A stretch of DNA of 44,097 bases from Bacteroidaceae bacterium (GCA_900771425.1 CAAGNV010000091.1:1-44097), one strand, 5' to 3'. Counted from the first letter of the stretch, positions 28,860-38,346 are shown. Numbers and translations: made by a program. Notes: a model not told the origin generated them from the letters alone.

Positions 28860-29774
28860 CTATCGCCCTCTCCTATACCTCGGATGATGCGTCAGCACCT
28901 CTTCCCTCAGATGCGTGGTATCGATATGCATATACATCTCAGTCGTGCCAATCGACTCATGTCCGAGCATCGCCTGGATGGCACGCAGGTTTGCCCCACC
29001 CTCAAGCAGCGAAGTAGCAAAACTATGGCGAAAGGTATGCGGGCTGACAGTCTTCTGAATGCCGGCGCGCTCGGTCAGTTCCTTCACCAGATGGAAAATC
29101 ATGATACGTGAGAGATTCTTCTTGCGGAGTTGACTGATAAACACATAATCCTCAAATCCTGGTTTGATATCAATATGACTGCGGTCAATGAAATAAAGGC
29201 GCAGTTCCTTGATAGCCTGTGCCGATATTGGCACCAGCCGTTGCTTCGAGCCTTTGCCCGTCACACGTATGAAACCATCGTCAAGAAACAAGTCCGACAG
29301 TTTCAGTCCACAGAGTTCACTCACGCGCAGTCCACAACTGAACAATGTCTCTATGATTGCCTTATTACGCTGTCCTTCAGGACTGCTGAGGTCGATAGTG
29401 CTCTCTATCATATCCACTTCGGCAACACTCAGCACGTCGGGCAGGTGCTGCGGCTTCTGCGGCATCTCAAGCAGTTCCGACGGGTCACTGTCCAGTTCGC
29501 ACGTCATCACCAGGAACTTGTAGAAACTCTTCACCCCCACCAATATGCGATGGAGCGAAGTGGCACATATATCGACATCGTGCAACGCTGCCGCAAACCG
29601 ATGAAAGTCCGTCAACTCAACTGCCATCGGGTCGATGCCATCGGCAGCGATGAAGTCGAAGAAGCGGTTGATGTCACGTTCGTAGGCATCAATAGTATTG
29701 TCGGAGAACGACTTCTCCAACTTCAGATACTGATGATAGCGGCGCATCAGACGTTTCTTCTCATCTTCGGTCAT
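28860..29774 (-). CDS. xerD: Tyrosine recombinase XerD-like
   Basis: 304 residues from ATG 29774 (the open frame begins two codons earlier at GTG). N-terminal SAM-like core-binding domain (about 5-95) and catalytic domain (about 110-300). Active-site residues: Arg150 in SCGLRVSEL, Lys174 in GKGSKQR, His246 and Arg249 in SPHTFRH, His272 in LGHESIGTTEMYMH and Tyr281. Length and motifs match chromosome-dimer resolution Xer proteins rather than conjugative-transposon integrases. No att-like direct repeats are seen beside it. It is divergent from aroQ, with both -7 elements and a heptamer array between them. Confidence 0.9.
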   Translation of the reverse strand: MTEDEKKRLMRRYHQYLKLEKSFSDNTIDAYERDINRFFDFIAADGIDPMAVELTDFHRFAAALHDVDICATSLHRILVGVKSFYKFLVMTCELDSDPSELLEMPQKPQHLPDVLSVAEVDMIESTIDLSSPEGQRNKAIIETLFSCGLRVSELCGLKLSDLFLDDGFIRVTGKGSKQRLVPISAQAIKELRLYFIDRSHIDIKPGFEDYVFISQLRKKNLSRIMIFHLVKELTERAGIQKTVSPHTFRHSFATSLLEGGANLRAIQAMLGHESIGTTEMYMHIDTTHLREEVLTHHPRYRRGR

Positions 29775-29804
29775 AATCACTTTGCTTTTATTTCTAAAGA
29801 ACTA

Positions 29805-29812
29805 CAAAGGTA
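29805..29812 (-). promoter_or_regulatory. -7 element for xerD
   Basis: Minus-strand TACCTTTG, 31 bp before ATG 29774. Confidence 0.5.
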
Positions 29813-29848
29813 AGAATTTTAAGCGAAATGCGGAAAGTGAAAAGCAAC

Positions 29849-29911
29849 AATTATGAATTATCAATTATCAATTATGAATTATCAATTACGAATTATCAAT
29901 TATCAATTATT
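29849..29911. repeat. Heptanucleotide array in the xerD-aroQ promoter region
   Basis: About nine 7-nt units (ATTATGA, ATTATCA, ATTACGA) end six bases before the aroQ -7 element, so they occupy the place of its -33 element. Confidence 0.85.
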
Positions 29912-29916
29912 TTTCT

Positions 29917-29924
29917 TACCTTTG
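29917..29924 (+). promoter_or_regulatory. -7 element for aroQ
   Basis: TACCTTTG, 18 bp before ATG 29942. The -33 position falls in repeat and has no TTTG. Confidence 0.6.
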
Positions 29925-29941
29925 CACAAAATTACAGTTCA

Positions 29942-30358
29942 ATGAAGATACTAATACTCAACGGACCAAACATCAACCTCATCGGCCGACGCGAACCAGG
30001 CGTGTACGGGGCCGAGTCGTTCGACGACTATTTCCAGACACTGTGCAGCGACTTCCCAGACGTGGAGCTTACCGCATACCAATCGAATGTAGAGGGCGAA
30101 CTCATCAACAAACTGCATGAAGTAGGATTCAGCTACGACGGCATCATCTTCAACGCCGGAGCCTACACTCACACCAGCATCGCCCTGCAAGATGCCATAC
30201 GCGCCATCACCACCCCAGTCATCGAAGTACACATCTCGAACGTGACACAGCGCGAGGCATTCCGACACACATCGATGATATCACCGGCATGCAAGGGCAT
30301 CATCATCGGTTTCGGACTCAAGTCATACCGACTCGCACTCCAGAGTTTCATGAAATAA
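29942..30358 (+). CDS. aroQ: 3-dehydroquinate dehydratase, type II
   Basis: Third step of the shikimate pathway. 138 residues, family-typical. Motifs in order: ILNGPNINLIGRREPGVYG with catalytic Tyr22, YQSNVEGELINKLHE, NAGAYTHTSIALQDAI with substrate-binding Asn71 and His77, and EVHISNVTQREAFRH with His97 and Arg108. The open frame extends 38 codons upstream through the AATTATC repeat; ATG 29942 is chosen because homology starts there and a -7 element lies just upstream. The O-methyltransferase gene follows after 85 bp with a GC-rich hairpin between. Confidence 0.96.
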   Translation: MKILILNGPNINLIGRREPGVYGAESFDDYFQTLCSDFPDVELTAYQSNVEGELINKLHEVGFSYDGIIFNAGAYTHTSIALQDAIRAITTPVIEVHISNVTQREAFRHTSMISPACKGIIIGFGLKSYRLALQSFMK

Positions 30359-30388
30359 GCCCTATAAGACCCATTAGCCCCATCATCA

Positions 30389-30421
30389 GCCCTCCCCCTC
30401 GGGGGAGTAGGTAGGGGGCTT
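30389..30421. repeat. GC-rich REP-like hairpin
   Basis: CCTCCCCCTCGGGGGAGTAGG and flanking AGCCC/GGGCT can pair as a compact hairpin between aroQ and the methyltransferase. Such CCCCTCGGGGG elements recur between genes in Bacteroidetes genomes; it may also act as a terminator or processing site. Confidence 0.5.
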
Positions 30422-30443
30422 TCCCATCAATCATCACCCCCCA

Positions 30444-31067
30444 ATGACCATTGACGAATACATCGAACAACACATTGATGCCGAGGGCGAATACCTCCAC
30501 CAGCTATACCGTGCCACACAGATTAAGTTGTTGTACGGTCGTATGGCGAGCGGTCATGTGCAAGGACGCTTCCTGAAGATGCTGGTCGAGATGATTCGTC
30601 CCAAGACCATTCTCGAGATAGGCACATTCAGTGGCTACTCGGCGTTATGCATGGCAGAAGGGTTGCAGCCAGGCGGAATGCTCCATACCATCGAGATATT
30701 CGACGAGATTGAAGACTTCACACGTCCGTGGCTTGAGAACTCGCCGTGGGCAGACCGTATCCAGTTCCACATAGGCGATGCCATGGACGTCGTGCCACGT
30801 TTAGGCATCAAGTTCGACATGGCTTTCGTCGATGGCAACAAACGCATATACCCCGAATACTATCAACTCGTCAAGCAATACATGAACCCCGGCGGTTACA
30901 TCATCGCCGACAACACGCTGTGGGACGGTCACGTACTTGAGTCCGACTCAAAAGACCCACAGACACAAGGTGTCATCCGCTTCAACGACATGGTACGCGA
31001 CGATCTATCGGTCGAGAAAGTCATACTGCCAATCCGCGACGGACTCACAATAATCAGAATCAGTTAA
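30444..31067 (+). CDS. SAM-dependent O-methyltransferase (family 3)
   Basis: 207 residues. SAM-binding motif I LEIGTFSGYSALCMAEG (about 53-69), metal/substrate segment FDMAFVDGNKRIYPEYY, and YIIADNTLWDGHVL give the CCoAOMT/COMT-like group. Small bacterial members (TrmR/YrrM type) include a tRNA 5-hydroxyuridine methyltransferase. As U32 proteins make that hydroxyl group, a link with the U32 gene at 5171-6994 is possible but unproven. ATG 30444 is the first in frame with homology. rbfA follows after 57 bp. Confidence 0.9.
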   Translation: MTIDEYIEQHIDAEGEYLHQLYRATQIKLLYGRMASGHVQGRFLKMLVEMIRPKTILEIGTFSGYSALCMAEGLQPGGMLHTIEIFDEIEDFTRPWLENSPWADRIQFHIGDAMDVVPRLGIKFDMAFVDGNKRIYPEYYQLVKQYMNPGGYIIADNTLWDGHVLESDSKDPQTQGVIRFNDMVRDDLSVEKVILPIRDGLTIIRIS

Positions 31068-31124
31068 TTCAGTGACTACTTAACTCCTTTAATTCCAAAT
31101 CAGCTAAACTCCAACTATAATTAT

Positions 31125-31490
31125 ATGGAAACAACCAGACAAAGCAAGATTGCACGTCTCATACAGAAAGACCTCAGCAACATATTTCAGGCACAGACAC
31201 GCCAGATGCGCGGAGTCCTCGTGTCAGTAAGCGTCGTGCGCGTCAGCCCCGACCTCAGCGTGGCAAAGGTATATCTCAGCATATTCCCTTCAGCACGCGC
31301 CGAAGAACTCATCAACAACATCAACAACAATGCAGCACAGATCAGGTTCGAACTCGGCAACCTCGAGCGACACCAGCTCCGTATCATCCCTGAACTTAAG
31401 TTCTTCGTCGATGACTCGCTCGACTATATCGAGAACATCGACAACCTGCTCAAGAAACAGCCTGCCGACGATGAGCCAGCCAATGATTAA
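31125..31490 (+). CDS. rbfA: Ribosome-binding factor A
   Basis: 121 residues. KH-like fold with TRQSKIARLIQKDLSNIFQ, VVRVSPDLSVAKVYLSIFPS and HQLRIIPELKFFVDDSLDYI, the standard RbfA blocks. Binds free 30S subunits for late 16S maturation. The gene lies between the methyltransferase and the permease fusion; in Bacteroidales rbfA commonly precedes an FtsX/LolC-type permease gene, so this order is ordinary even though the next gene is not. Confidence 0.95.
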   Translation: METTRQSKIARLIQKDLSNIFQAQTRQMRGVLVSVSVVRVSPDLSVAKVYLSIFPSARAEELINNINNNAAQIRFELGNLERHQLRIIPELKFFVDDSLDYIENIDNLLKKQPADDEPAND

Positions 31491-31567
31491 TGGCATGCAT
31501 AATGCATAATGCATCATAGCACAACAGCCTACAAGCATTCATTTTTAACTTTTAAATTCCGACTTTC

Positions 31568-33802
31568 TTGTTTTCCTTCTACATAGCCAAGCGCTATCTG
31601 CTGACCAAGCGGTCGCACCACGCCATCAACATCATCAGCGGAATAGCAGTGACGGGAGTAGCAGTAGCCACTGCCGCCCTCGTGTGCATCATGTCCGTAT
31701 TCAACGGATTCCAGGATATGATAGCCGACCTCTTCACTGCTTTCGACCCTCAGTTGAAGGTAGTGCCGGCCGAAGGCAAGTTCATGGATGCCAGTGCACA
31801 GGAACTCAAGGCATTGAAGGACAACGAATGCATCGCCATATTCAGCGAAGTACTTGAAGACAATGCATTGCTCTCAGCCAACAACCATCAGGTGATGGCA
31901 ACGCTGAAGGGGGTTGACGATAATTTCGAAGACCTCATTGACTTCGAACGAATCAAGTTCGGCAACGGTGTCTATGAACTACATGCCGACGTGCTCGACT
32001 ATGGCATCCTCGGCATCAACCTGCTCGGAAGCCTCGGTCTCGGCACCGACTTCTCCGAGCCAATACAAGTCTATGCACCACGTGGAGAAGCACAGATTGA
32101 CCTCAACGACCCATCGGAAAGTTTCAACCAGGAAGAACTCTATTCGCCGCATATCGGGTTCAACATGAAGCAACAGAAGTACGACTCGCACTATGCGCTG
32201 ACGTCATTGCGCTTGACACAGAGGTTGTTTGAGCGTGAAGGACAGTTGTCGTCAGCCGAGTTGCAACTCACCGACGGTACCGACACCGACCGTGCAAAGA
32301 AAGAGATTCAACGCCTGTTAGGCGACAAGTACAAAGTGCTTGACCGCTATGAACAACAGGAAGATACATTCAAGATAATGCAGATTGAGAAACTCATGTC
32401 GTACGTGTTCCTCGTACTGATACTGGTCATTGCCTGCTTCAACATCATCGGTTCGCTCTCCATGCTCATCATCGACAAGAAGGACGATGCCATCACGTTG
32501 CGTAACCTCGGAGCCTCCGACCGTCAGATAGCCGACATCTTCATGCTCGAAGGCCGACTCATAGCACTGGCAGGAGCCGTAATCGGCATCATCGTCGGAC
32601 TGATACTCTGCTACATACAGCAGACCTACGGTATCATACGCTTCGGTCAGTCGGCAGGCAGTTACATCATCGACGCATACCCCGTAAACATTCACGCAAT
32701 GGATATCATCATCATCTTCGTTACCGTGGTCATCGTAGGATTCCTCTCAGTATGGTATCCTGTACGCCAGCTCAGCAAGAAGTTCACATCGTCAGCCACA
32801 GTTCTGGCACTGTTATTCGTCACTGCCGGCATCACTTCGTGCGGACCGTCAGGCAATAACTTCGAATTAGAAGGCACATTCGAAGACATGCCGGTCGGCG
32901 TGCTTTACGTTTACAACACAGCCGAAGACATGCCAAAGCTCGACACGCTGCAAATCACCGACGGCAAGTTTCGCTACAAGGGCGCAGTGTCGGAGGTCAC
33001 ACCCTTCTACCTCGTGTTCCCTAATGCGCTTGAACAAGTCGTATTCGCCGGTCCCGGCGATGCACTTACATACAAGGCATCGGCCAACGACCTGAAGAAC
33101 TACACCGTAGGAGGCAACGACGAGAACCAACTGATGAATCAGTTCCGCCGCGAGACCGACAAGCTGAGCGGCATTCAGTTACGCGAGAAGGCATCGCAAT
33201 ACATCATGCAGCATGCCGAGTCGCCCGTTGCCCTATACCTCTTTGAGCGATACTTCCTCCAAGAGAGCAATGTCAGCACGTCAGACATCAAGGCAGAACT
33301 CAAGGTACTGCAAGACCATTGGAAAGACAATCCGCTCATTCTGTCAACCAAGCAACGGATAAAAGGTACTGAGCAAGGTCACGTAGGCAAGAAGTTGCCA
33401 AGCATCAAGCTCAAGACCAAGCGTGACAAGGAGATTGACATCGCAAACCAGAAGTCAGACCTCACGCTCCTCGTCTTTTGGGCATCGTGGATGCCCCGCG
33501 AATACGAATACCAAGAGCAATTCCGCACATTCGTCAACGAATACGCGACCAACACCGAGCGCCTGAGCATCATCACCATATCGCTCGACAACCAGCAATA
33601 CCGTTGGGAAGAACTGGCACGCACCGACACCACGTACTGCCATCATACACACGACGGACTGGCATGGGAGACTCCGGCAGCCAAGAAACTCGGAATACAA
33701 TCAGTACCTGCATACATCCTTGCCGACAAGAACCATAAGATTATTGCAACCGGCCACTCCATCGACGAAATGAAGAAAGACGTGAAGAAAGCAATGGAGT
33801 AG
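31568..33802 (+). CDS. LolC/FtsX-type permease fused to a DUF4369/thioredoxin-like lipoprotein
   Basis: 744 residues in one unbroken frame. Residues 1-405: ABC permease with TM1 (about 20-45), a large periplasmic part, and TM2-4 (about 278-302, 330-352, 378-398), ending WYPVRQLSKKF. Residues 405-425 form a complete lipoprotein signal (KK, hydrophobic VLALLFVTAG, lipobox ITSC, Cys425 at 32840-32842). The rest is a DUF4369-like domain (about 430-560) and a thioredoxin/TlpA-like domain whose usual WCxxC reads FWASWMPREY, so redox cysteines are absent. Topology fits: the permease C-terminus is cytoplasmic and the lipobox segment would export the rest. No ATG exists at the start; TTG 31568 is the only good start before an upstream stop (31553). 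No ATPase partner nearby. Sequencing error at the junction should be excluded. Confidence 0.85.
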   Translation: MFSFYIAKRYLLTKRSHHAINIISGIAVTGVAVATAALVCIMSVFNGFQDMIADLFTAFDPQLKVVPAEGKFMDASAQELKALKDNECIAIFSEVLEDNALLSANNHQVMATLKGVDDNFEDLIDFERIKFGNGVYELHADVLDYGILGINLLGSLGLGTDFSEPIQVYAPRGEAQIDLNDPSESFNQEELYSPHIGFNMKQQKYDSHYALTSLRLTQRLFEREGQLSSAELQLTDGTDTDRAKKEIQRLLGDKYKVLDRYEQQEDTFKIMQIEKLMSYVFLVLILVIACFNIIGSLSMLIIDKKDDAITLRNLGASDRQIADIFMLEGRLIALAGAVIGIIVGLILCYIQQTYGIIRFGQSAGSYIIDAYPVNIHAMDIIIIFVTVVIVGFLSVWYPVRQLSKKFTSSATVLALLFVTAGITSCGPSGNNFELEGTFEDMPVGVLYVYNTAEDMPKLDTLQITDGKFRYKGAVSEVTPFYLVFPNALEQVVFAGPGDALTYKASANDLKNYTVGGNDENQLMNQFRRETDKLSGIQLREKASQYIMQHAESPVALYLFERYFLQESNVSTSDIKAELKVLQDHWKDNPLILSTKQRIKGTEQGHVGKKLPSIKLKTKRDKEIDIANQKSDLTLLVFWASWMPREYEYQEQFRTFVNEYATNTERLSIITISLDNQQYRWEELARTDTTYCHHTHDGLAWETPAAKKLGIQSVPAYILADKNHKIIATGHSIDEMKKDVKKAME

Positions 33803-33900
33803 TTTATTGTGGCTAACAGTCATTAGCCTTTGGTCAATGGCACAATGATTCATTTTTTGTAATAGCAAGCCATGAGTCAATGGCAAATACTAATCAAGTC

Positions 33901-34887
33901 ATGAAAAGAGCAACATTACTAATTATCGCTATGCTGGTGGTCCTCAGCATAGACGCGCAGCGCAGCCGCCAGTGGCAGCCACGTACCGACGTACCAATCG
34001 ACAGCATCACCATGTCCGACCCGTTTATCCTTGCCGACCGTGCCACCATGACATACTACATGACTGGTACCGGGGGCATGATGTGGAAAAGTAAAGACCT
34101 GAAACTCTGGTCAGGACCATATCAAGTGGCAAAGACCGACCCCGACTCATGGATGGGTCGCCGTCCGATGATATGGGCAGCCGAACTCCATCAGTACAAG
34201 GACGAGTACTATTATTTCGCTACATTCACCAACCAAGCCGTAATGATCGACACGGTGCGTGGGACTGCCATCGAGCGACGCGCCAGCCATGTGCTCGTAG
34301 CCGACAGTGCAGCAGGTCCTTACCGCCCGATGGCCGACCCTATGTATCTGCCTGCCGACCAGCCTACACTCGACGCTACCCTCTGGGTCGATACCGACGG
34401 CAAGCCCTATATGGTATTCTGCCACGAATGGCTTCAGAACTGGAACGGTACGGTCGAGAAGATACAGTTGAAGGACGACCTCAGCGGCACCATTCCCGGC
34501 ACACGCCGACTGATGTTCCGCTCGAGCGACTCGCCGTGGAGCAAGGAGAAAGCCGATGACGGCAGCATCAAGCCAAACAAGGTGACAGACGGACCGTTCC
34601 TGTTCAAGACCCAGACCGGTCGGTTGGGCATACTATGGACCAGTTGGGTATATGACATCTACACTCAGGGGGTGGCTTACTCCGAGAGCGGTACGCTCAA
34701 CGGTCCTTGGGTGCAACAGCCACAGCCTATCACGCCTCCCAACCACGGGCACGGCATGTTGTTCCGTTCGTTCGACGGTCAATTATACCTCTGCTGTCAC
34801 TCCCACAAGAAGCAAGGCGGAATGACAATACGCCGTCCTGTGCTCTTCCCCGTCGATGACAGCGGCAACGAGTTGAAACTAAAATAA
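33901..34887 (+). CDS. GH43-like secreted glycosidase
   Basis: 328 residues from ATG 33901 (MKRATLLIIAMLVVLSIDAQ signal peptide); the seven upstream codons in frame add nothing. Five-blade propeller marks: base Asp in MSDPFILAD, second Asp in LDATLWVDTDGKPY, then VTDGPFLFK where many GH43 proteins have EGPF, so the usual acid Glu reads Asp. Such DGPFL variants occur in annotated GH43-like proteins, so it may be a subfamily trait; activity cannot be assumed. It is far from the xylan cluster and alone downstream of the permease fusion. A bidirectional hairpin follows. Confidence 0.85.
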   Translation: MKRATLLIIAMLVVLSIDAQRSRQWQPRTDVPIDSITMSDPFILADRATMTYYMTGTGGMMWKSKDLKLWSGPYQVAKTDPDSWMGRRPMIWAAELHQYKDEYYYFATFTNQAVMIDTVRGTAIERRASHVLVADSAAGPYRPMADPMYLPADQPTLDATLWVDTDGKPYMVFCHEWLQNWNGTVEKIQLKDDLSGTIPGTRRLMFRSSDSPWSKEKADDGSIKPNKVTDGPFLFKTQTGRLGILWTSWVYDIYTQGVAYSESGTLNGPWVQQPQPITPPNHGHGMLFRSFDGQLYLCCHSHKKQGGMTIRRPVLFPVDDSGNELKLK

Positions 34888-34947
34888 TCCCAAATCTGTC
34901 ATTCCTACTGCCAGAGCCGCAATAGGCAGTAACTGACACACAACTAC

Positions 34948-34988
34948 AATACCCCTGTAACCATTACACTTAATGGTACAGGGGTATT
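34948..34988. terminator. Bidirectional terminator between GH43 and gdhA
   Basis: AATACCCCTGTAACCATT (34948-34965) pairs with AATGGTACAGGGGTATT (34972-34988) with one bulged A and a 6-nt loop. The genes on both sides are convergent. Confidence 0.8.
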
Positions 34989-35018
34989 CTCATGAGTATC
35001 AGTACCACTCTTGGACTG

Positions 35019-35087
35019 ACTAATATATAGAAATACTTATGAGTTCAATTTAAGCTACTAATATATAGGAATACTTATGAGTTCAAT
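35019..35087. repeat. 31-bp direct repeats
   Basis: 35019-35049 and 35057-35087 are identical but for one base, with a 38-bp period, and lie just downstream of gdhA. Confidence 0.85.
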
Positions 35088-35122
35088 GATTGGACAATGA
35101 TTACGCCGAGCTTGCGCAATGC

Positions 35123-36460
35123 TTACACAATGCCTTGTGCCATCATTGCTTTAGCAACCTTCATGAAGCCTGCGACATTGGCACCCTTGACGTAGTTGAT
35201 GTATCCATCGGGTTGTGTGCCATATTGTACGCACTGCTGGTGGATGCCGTGCATGATGGTGTGGAGCTTTTCATCGACTTCCTGTGCTGTCCAACTGAGG
35301 TGCATGGCGTTCTGGCTCATCTCGAGTCCTGACGTAGCCACGCCTCCGGCATTGACTGCCTTGCCTGGAGCATAGAGCATCTCGTGACTGAGGAAGAGGT
35401 CGATAGCCTCAGGTGTGCAACCCATGTTGCTGATTTCGCCTACGCAGGTCACGCCGTTGTCGATGAGGTGCTGAGCATCTTCGCCGTTCAGTTCGTTCTG
35501 TGTTGCACAAGGCAATGCGATGTCGCACTTCACCTCCCAAGGGCGTCTGCCCGGAATGAATGAAGTGCCAGGGAATCGGTCAGCGTAAGGTTGGCAGATG
35601 TCGTTACCGCTGGCACGGAGTTCGAGCATGTACTCTATCTTCTCCTTGTCGAGACCTGCCGGGTCGTAGATGTAGCCGTCAGGTCCGCTGATGGTTATAA
35701 CCTTGGCACCCAGTTCGGTTGCTTTCGTCGCTGCTCCCCAAGCCACATTGCCGAATCCACTGATGGCAACGGTCTTGCCCTTGATGTCGATGCCCTTGGT
35801 CTGCAACATCTCGTTGACGAAGTACAGACCACCGAAGCCTGTTGCCTCAGGGCGCACGAGGCTTCCGCCGAATTCCAGTCCCTTGCCGGTGAGTACACCG
35901 CTCCAGTCGCGTGTCAGTTTCTTGTATTCGCCGAAGAGGTAGCCTACCTCGCGTGCACCGACGCCGATGTCGCCTGCCGGCACATCAACTTCCGGACCTA
36001 TGTAGCGATAGAGTTCGCTCATGAATGCCTGACAGAATCGCATGATTTCGGCATCGCTCTTGCCGCGTGGCGAGAAGTCGGAGCCGCCTTTGCCACCGCC
36101 CATCGGCAGTGTAGTCAGCGCGTTCTTGAATGTCTGTTCGAATCCGAGGAACTTGAGGATTGAGAGGTTGACTGATGCGTGGAAGCGCAGGCCACCCTTG
36201 TAAGGACCGATGGCACTGTTGAACTGCACGCGATAGCCTATATTTACTTGAACTTCGCCCTTGTCATCTACCCACGGCACACGGAACGTAATGATGCGCT
36301 CTGGCTCCACAAGTCTTTCAATGATTTTTGCGCGTTCAAACTCAGGGTGTTGGTTATACACATCTTCGATGGTGACCAATACTTCCTTCACAGCCTGGAG
36401 GTATTCCTTCTCTCCGGGGTGCTTTGCCTCAAGGGCAAGCATAATCTTCTGGATGTCCAT
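35123..36460 (-). CDS. gdhA: Glutamate dehydrogenase, hexameric
   Basis: Links 2-oxoglutarate and ammonia to glutamate, the main ammonia-assimilation step in many Bacteroidales. 445 residues, small hexameric class. Motifs: YKGGLRFHASVN, catalytic LPMGGGKGGSDFSP, DVPAGDIGVGAREVGYLFG, dinucleotide fold SGFGNVAWGAA, and NAGGVATSGLEMSQNA. The residue after the second beta strand region (TISGPDGYI) fits an NADP(H) enzyme, though cofactor choice is not certain. It has its own consensus promoter; the DUF3109 gene ends 160 bp upstream in the same direction. Confidence 0.97.
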   Translation of the reverse strand: MDIQKIMLALEAKHPGEKEYLQAVKEVLVTIEDVYNQHPEFERAKIIERLVEPERIITFRVPWVDDKGEVQVNIGYRVQFNSAIGPYKGGLRFHASVNLSILKFLGFEQTFKNALTTLPMGGGKGGSDFSPRGKSDAEIMRFCQAFMSELYRYIGPEVDVPAGDIGVGAREVGYLFGEYKKLTRDWSGVLTGKGLEFGGSLVRPEATGFGGLYFVNEMLQTKGIDIKGKTVAISGFGNVAWGAATKATELGAKVITISGPDGYIYDPAGLDKEKIEYMLELRASGNDICQPYADRFPGTSFIPGRRPWEVKCDIALPCATQNELNGEDAQHLIDNGVTCVGEISNMGCTPEAIDLFLSHEMLYAPGKAVNAGGVATSGLEMSQNAMHLSWTAQEVDEKLHTIMHGIHQQCVQYGTQPDGYINYVKGANVAGFMKVAKAMMAQGIV

Positions 36461-36521
36461 AGTACTATTAAGTAAGCATTATTTAGATTTATTGTAAGTC
36501 TGATTTCTGAATTAAGGTATG

Positions 36522-36553
36522 CAAAAATAGGAATAAGAAATGGCATTTGCAAA
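36522..36553 (-). promoter_or_regulatory. Promoter for gdhA
   Basis: Minus-strand TTTG (36553-36550), 20 nt, TATTTTTG (36529-36522), 62 bp before ATG 36460. Confidence 0.75.
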
Positions 36554-36620
36554 TAATTTGGCATAAATATGCAAAAAAGTTGCAAAAAAGGTAAAGACAT
36601 GGCTGCTGCAGCCTATGTTT

Positions 36621-37205
36621 TCAAATCATATTTGCCTTTTTCAGTTCATCGGCTGCCGTTTCGACCTCACGATACCAGTCTTCGCCGAAACGGCGTATGA
36701 GTGGTTCCTTAAGGAACTTATACAACGGCAATGCGAGTTGGCACCCCTTTTCGACGGCACACTGGCAGATGTCCCAACGGTCGTAGTTGAGTGCGGTCGT
36801 TCCGTTCGAGAGTGTTTTCAGGCGAACGGGATAGAGGTGGCATGATATTGGTTTCTGAAACTTGACGCGGTCCTGACGGTAAGCGCGGTCGATGACGCAA
36901 AGGCAGTGTCCCTCAGCGTCGTGGGTAGCAAAGACACAGTCGCGCCCCCCTACGATGCTGGTCACGAGTTCGCCTGTGATGTCGTTATAGACTACCCCCT
37001 GACTGACGATGACCTCCTGTGCCTCAGGCGTAAGTTCATCCCACAGTTTGTCGGCTGCATCTTCGAGTTGTGCTACTTCGTCGATGGCAACCGGTGCTCC
37101 GGCATCGCCTTCTTCGCAGCAACAGCCTCGACAGCGTTCGAGGTCGCAGCAGAATTGTTGTGAAAACAGGTCGAGTGATATGAGTGTGTCTTGTATTTCG
37201 AGCAT
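36621..37205 (-). CDS. DUF3109 family cysteine-rich protein
   Basis: 194 residues, cytosolic. The N-terminal FCCDLERCRGCCCEEGDAG cluster plus later cysteines (RDCVF, HCLCVID, PISCHLYP, WDICQCAVEKGC) match DUF3109, related to YkgJ-type metal-binding proteins thought to hold zinc or an Fe-S centre. Function unknown. It follows the DUF4435 gene by 69 bp on the same strand, so it may share the transcript, but DUF3109 genes are widespread and this may be chance. Confidence 0.88.
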   Translation of the reverse strand: MLEIQDTLISLDLFSQQFCCDLERCRGCCCEEGDAGAPVAIDEVAQLEDAADKLWDELTPEAQEVIVSQGVVYNDITGELVTSIVGGRDCVFATHDAEGHCLCVIDRAYRQDRVKFQKPISCHLYPVRLKTLSNGTTALNYDRWDICQCAVEKGCQLALPLYKFLKEPLIRRFGEDWYREVETAADELKKANMI

Positions 37206-37274
37206 CGATGGGAATGTAAAGCTAATGATATGAATTAAAAGTTGAAAATGAACACGATGTGGCAGCGACGCCGT

Positions 37275-38297
37275 TTACCCTTCCGGAACTTGTGCGACAG
37301 GCTCTGGGGCATTAAACAGTTTGTCGAGTTGCTCCGTAATCTGCTTATACTGAGGTGCCGACTTGTAGTTAGTGTTGCGCCGCAGCATCTGGGTCACTTC
37401 GCCCTGGCTATGTGTGTAACTGGCGAGTTCGTTGTCCATCTGTTGCTGGGCACTGGCGAGTTGCTTGATTTCCTTCTCCCTTGCACGGCGAAGGTACTGG
37501 CATACAGGTACCAATGCCGGCATCACCACGTTTTCCATGACGTGGTGCCCTTGTATGTACATGTAGGCATTGTCGGGAGTGACGCCCAGCAGTCGCAGTT
37601 CTTCCTTCAATGGTTGTAACTTGCCCTTTGCCTCGGGGAAGTTGCGCTGCATCCATGCAATCTTGCGGTTGACGGAGTCGCGCAGGTCTTCGAGTGCCGA
37701 CGACGGTTTGAAGGTATTGAGGTTCTGCACCTTGCAGATGTTGCAGAACGTAGCCATCGGGAACTGTTGTCCTAGTCCCTGACGTGTAGTCCACACAGCC
37801 CAGATGAACAAGTCATAGACTATGCGCGAGTATGCCGTGAGGTATTCCTCGAAGTCAAATATCTGATGGTCGTTGAGTGTCACCATGACGCACACCTGGT
37901 GCAGGCTCGGTGCGTAACACTGGTAATTCTCAATGGCATAGGCAAAGGTATGGACGGCATACTGGTTGGTCAGCAATGCCTTGCTGGCAGGCGTATGCCC
38001 CTGAAGCAGATAATCGTAGTCGGCATCGACACAGGCTATCATGCTGGTGCCGAGTCCCATGCCGAGGTGATTCATGAGAGCCGACTTCTTGCCGCGCGAC
38101 AGGTTGGTACGCGAAGGTAGCACAACCTCAAACCCACGGTTCTCGTTCTCGTAGGCACTGAGTATGTCGCGCCAGAAGAAGATGTCGTCGTAACTTTCTA
38201 CGAAGACTATCACCTTCTCTTTCTTCCACTTGGGGCGTAGGCTGTTGGCAGCCTCGAAGTATTTCGAGTTGAGGTTATCAACTAATCGCTTTGCCAC
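37275..38297 (-). CDS. DUF4435 (TOPRIM-like) protein, candidate effector of a PARIS-like pair
   Basis: 340 residues from GTG 38297; no in-frame ATG exists before the upstream stop. The DUF4435 pattern opens with VIVFVESYDDIFFWR (Glu34) followed by MIACVDADYDYLL (Asp91, Asp93, Asp95), the Glu and DxD of a TOPRIM metal site, so nuclease chemistry is possible. The C-terminal half is helical with a Gln/Lys-rich end. It lies 49 bp after the ATPase gene on one transcript. An ATPase plus DUF4435 gene is the layout of PARIS (AriA/AriB), where AriB is released as a toxic nuclease during phage infection. Here that role is inferred from architecture only. Confidence 0.8.
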   Translation of the reverse strand: MAKRLVDNLNSKYFEAANSLRPKWKKEKVIVFVESYDDIFFWRDILSAYENENRGFEVVLPSRTNLSRGKKSALMNHLGMGLGTSMIACVDADYDYLLQGHTPASKALLTNQYAVHTFAYAIENYQCYAPSLHQVCVMVTLNDHQIFDFEEYLTAYSRIVYDLFIWAVWTTRQGLGQQFPMATFCNICKVQNLNTFKPSSALEDLRDSVNRKIAWMQRNFPEAKGKLQPLKEELRLLGVTPDNAYMYIQGHHVMENVVMPALVPVCQYLRRAREKEIKQLASAQQQMDNELASYTHSQGEVTQMLRRNTNYKSAPQYKQITEQLDKLFNAPEPVAQVPEG

Positions 38298-38346
38298 GTC
38301 AATGCTATTTTAATGCTTATTCAACTTTCCTGAACGAAGGCGAGCC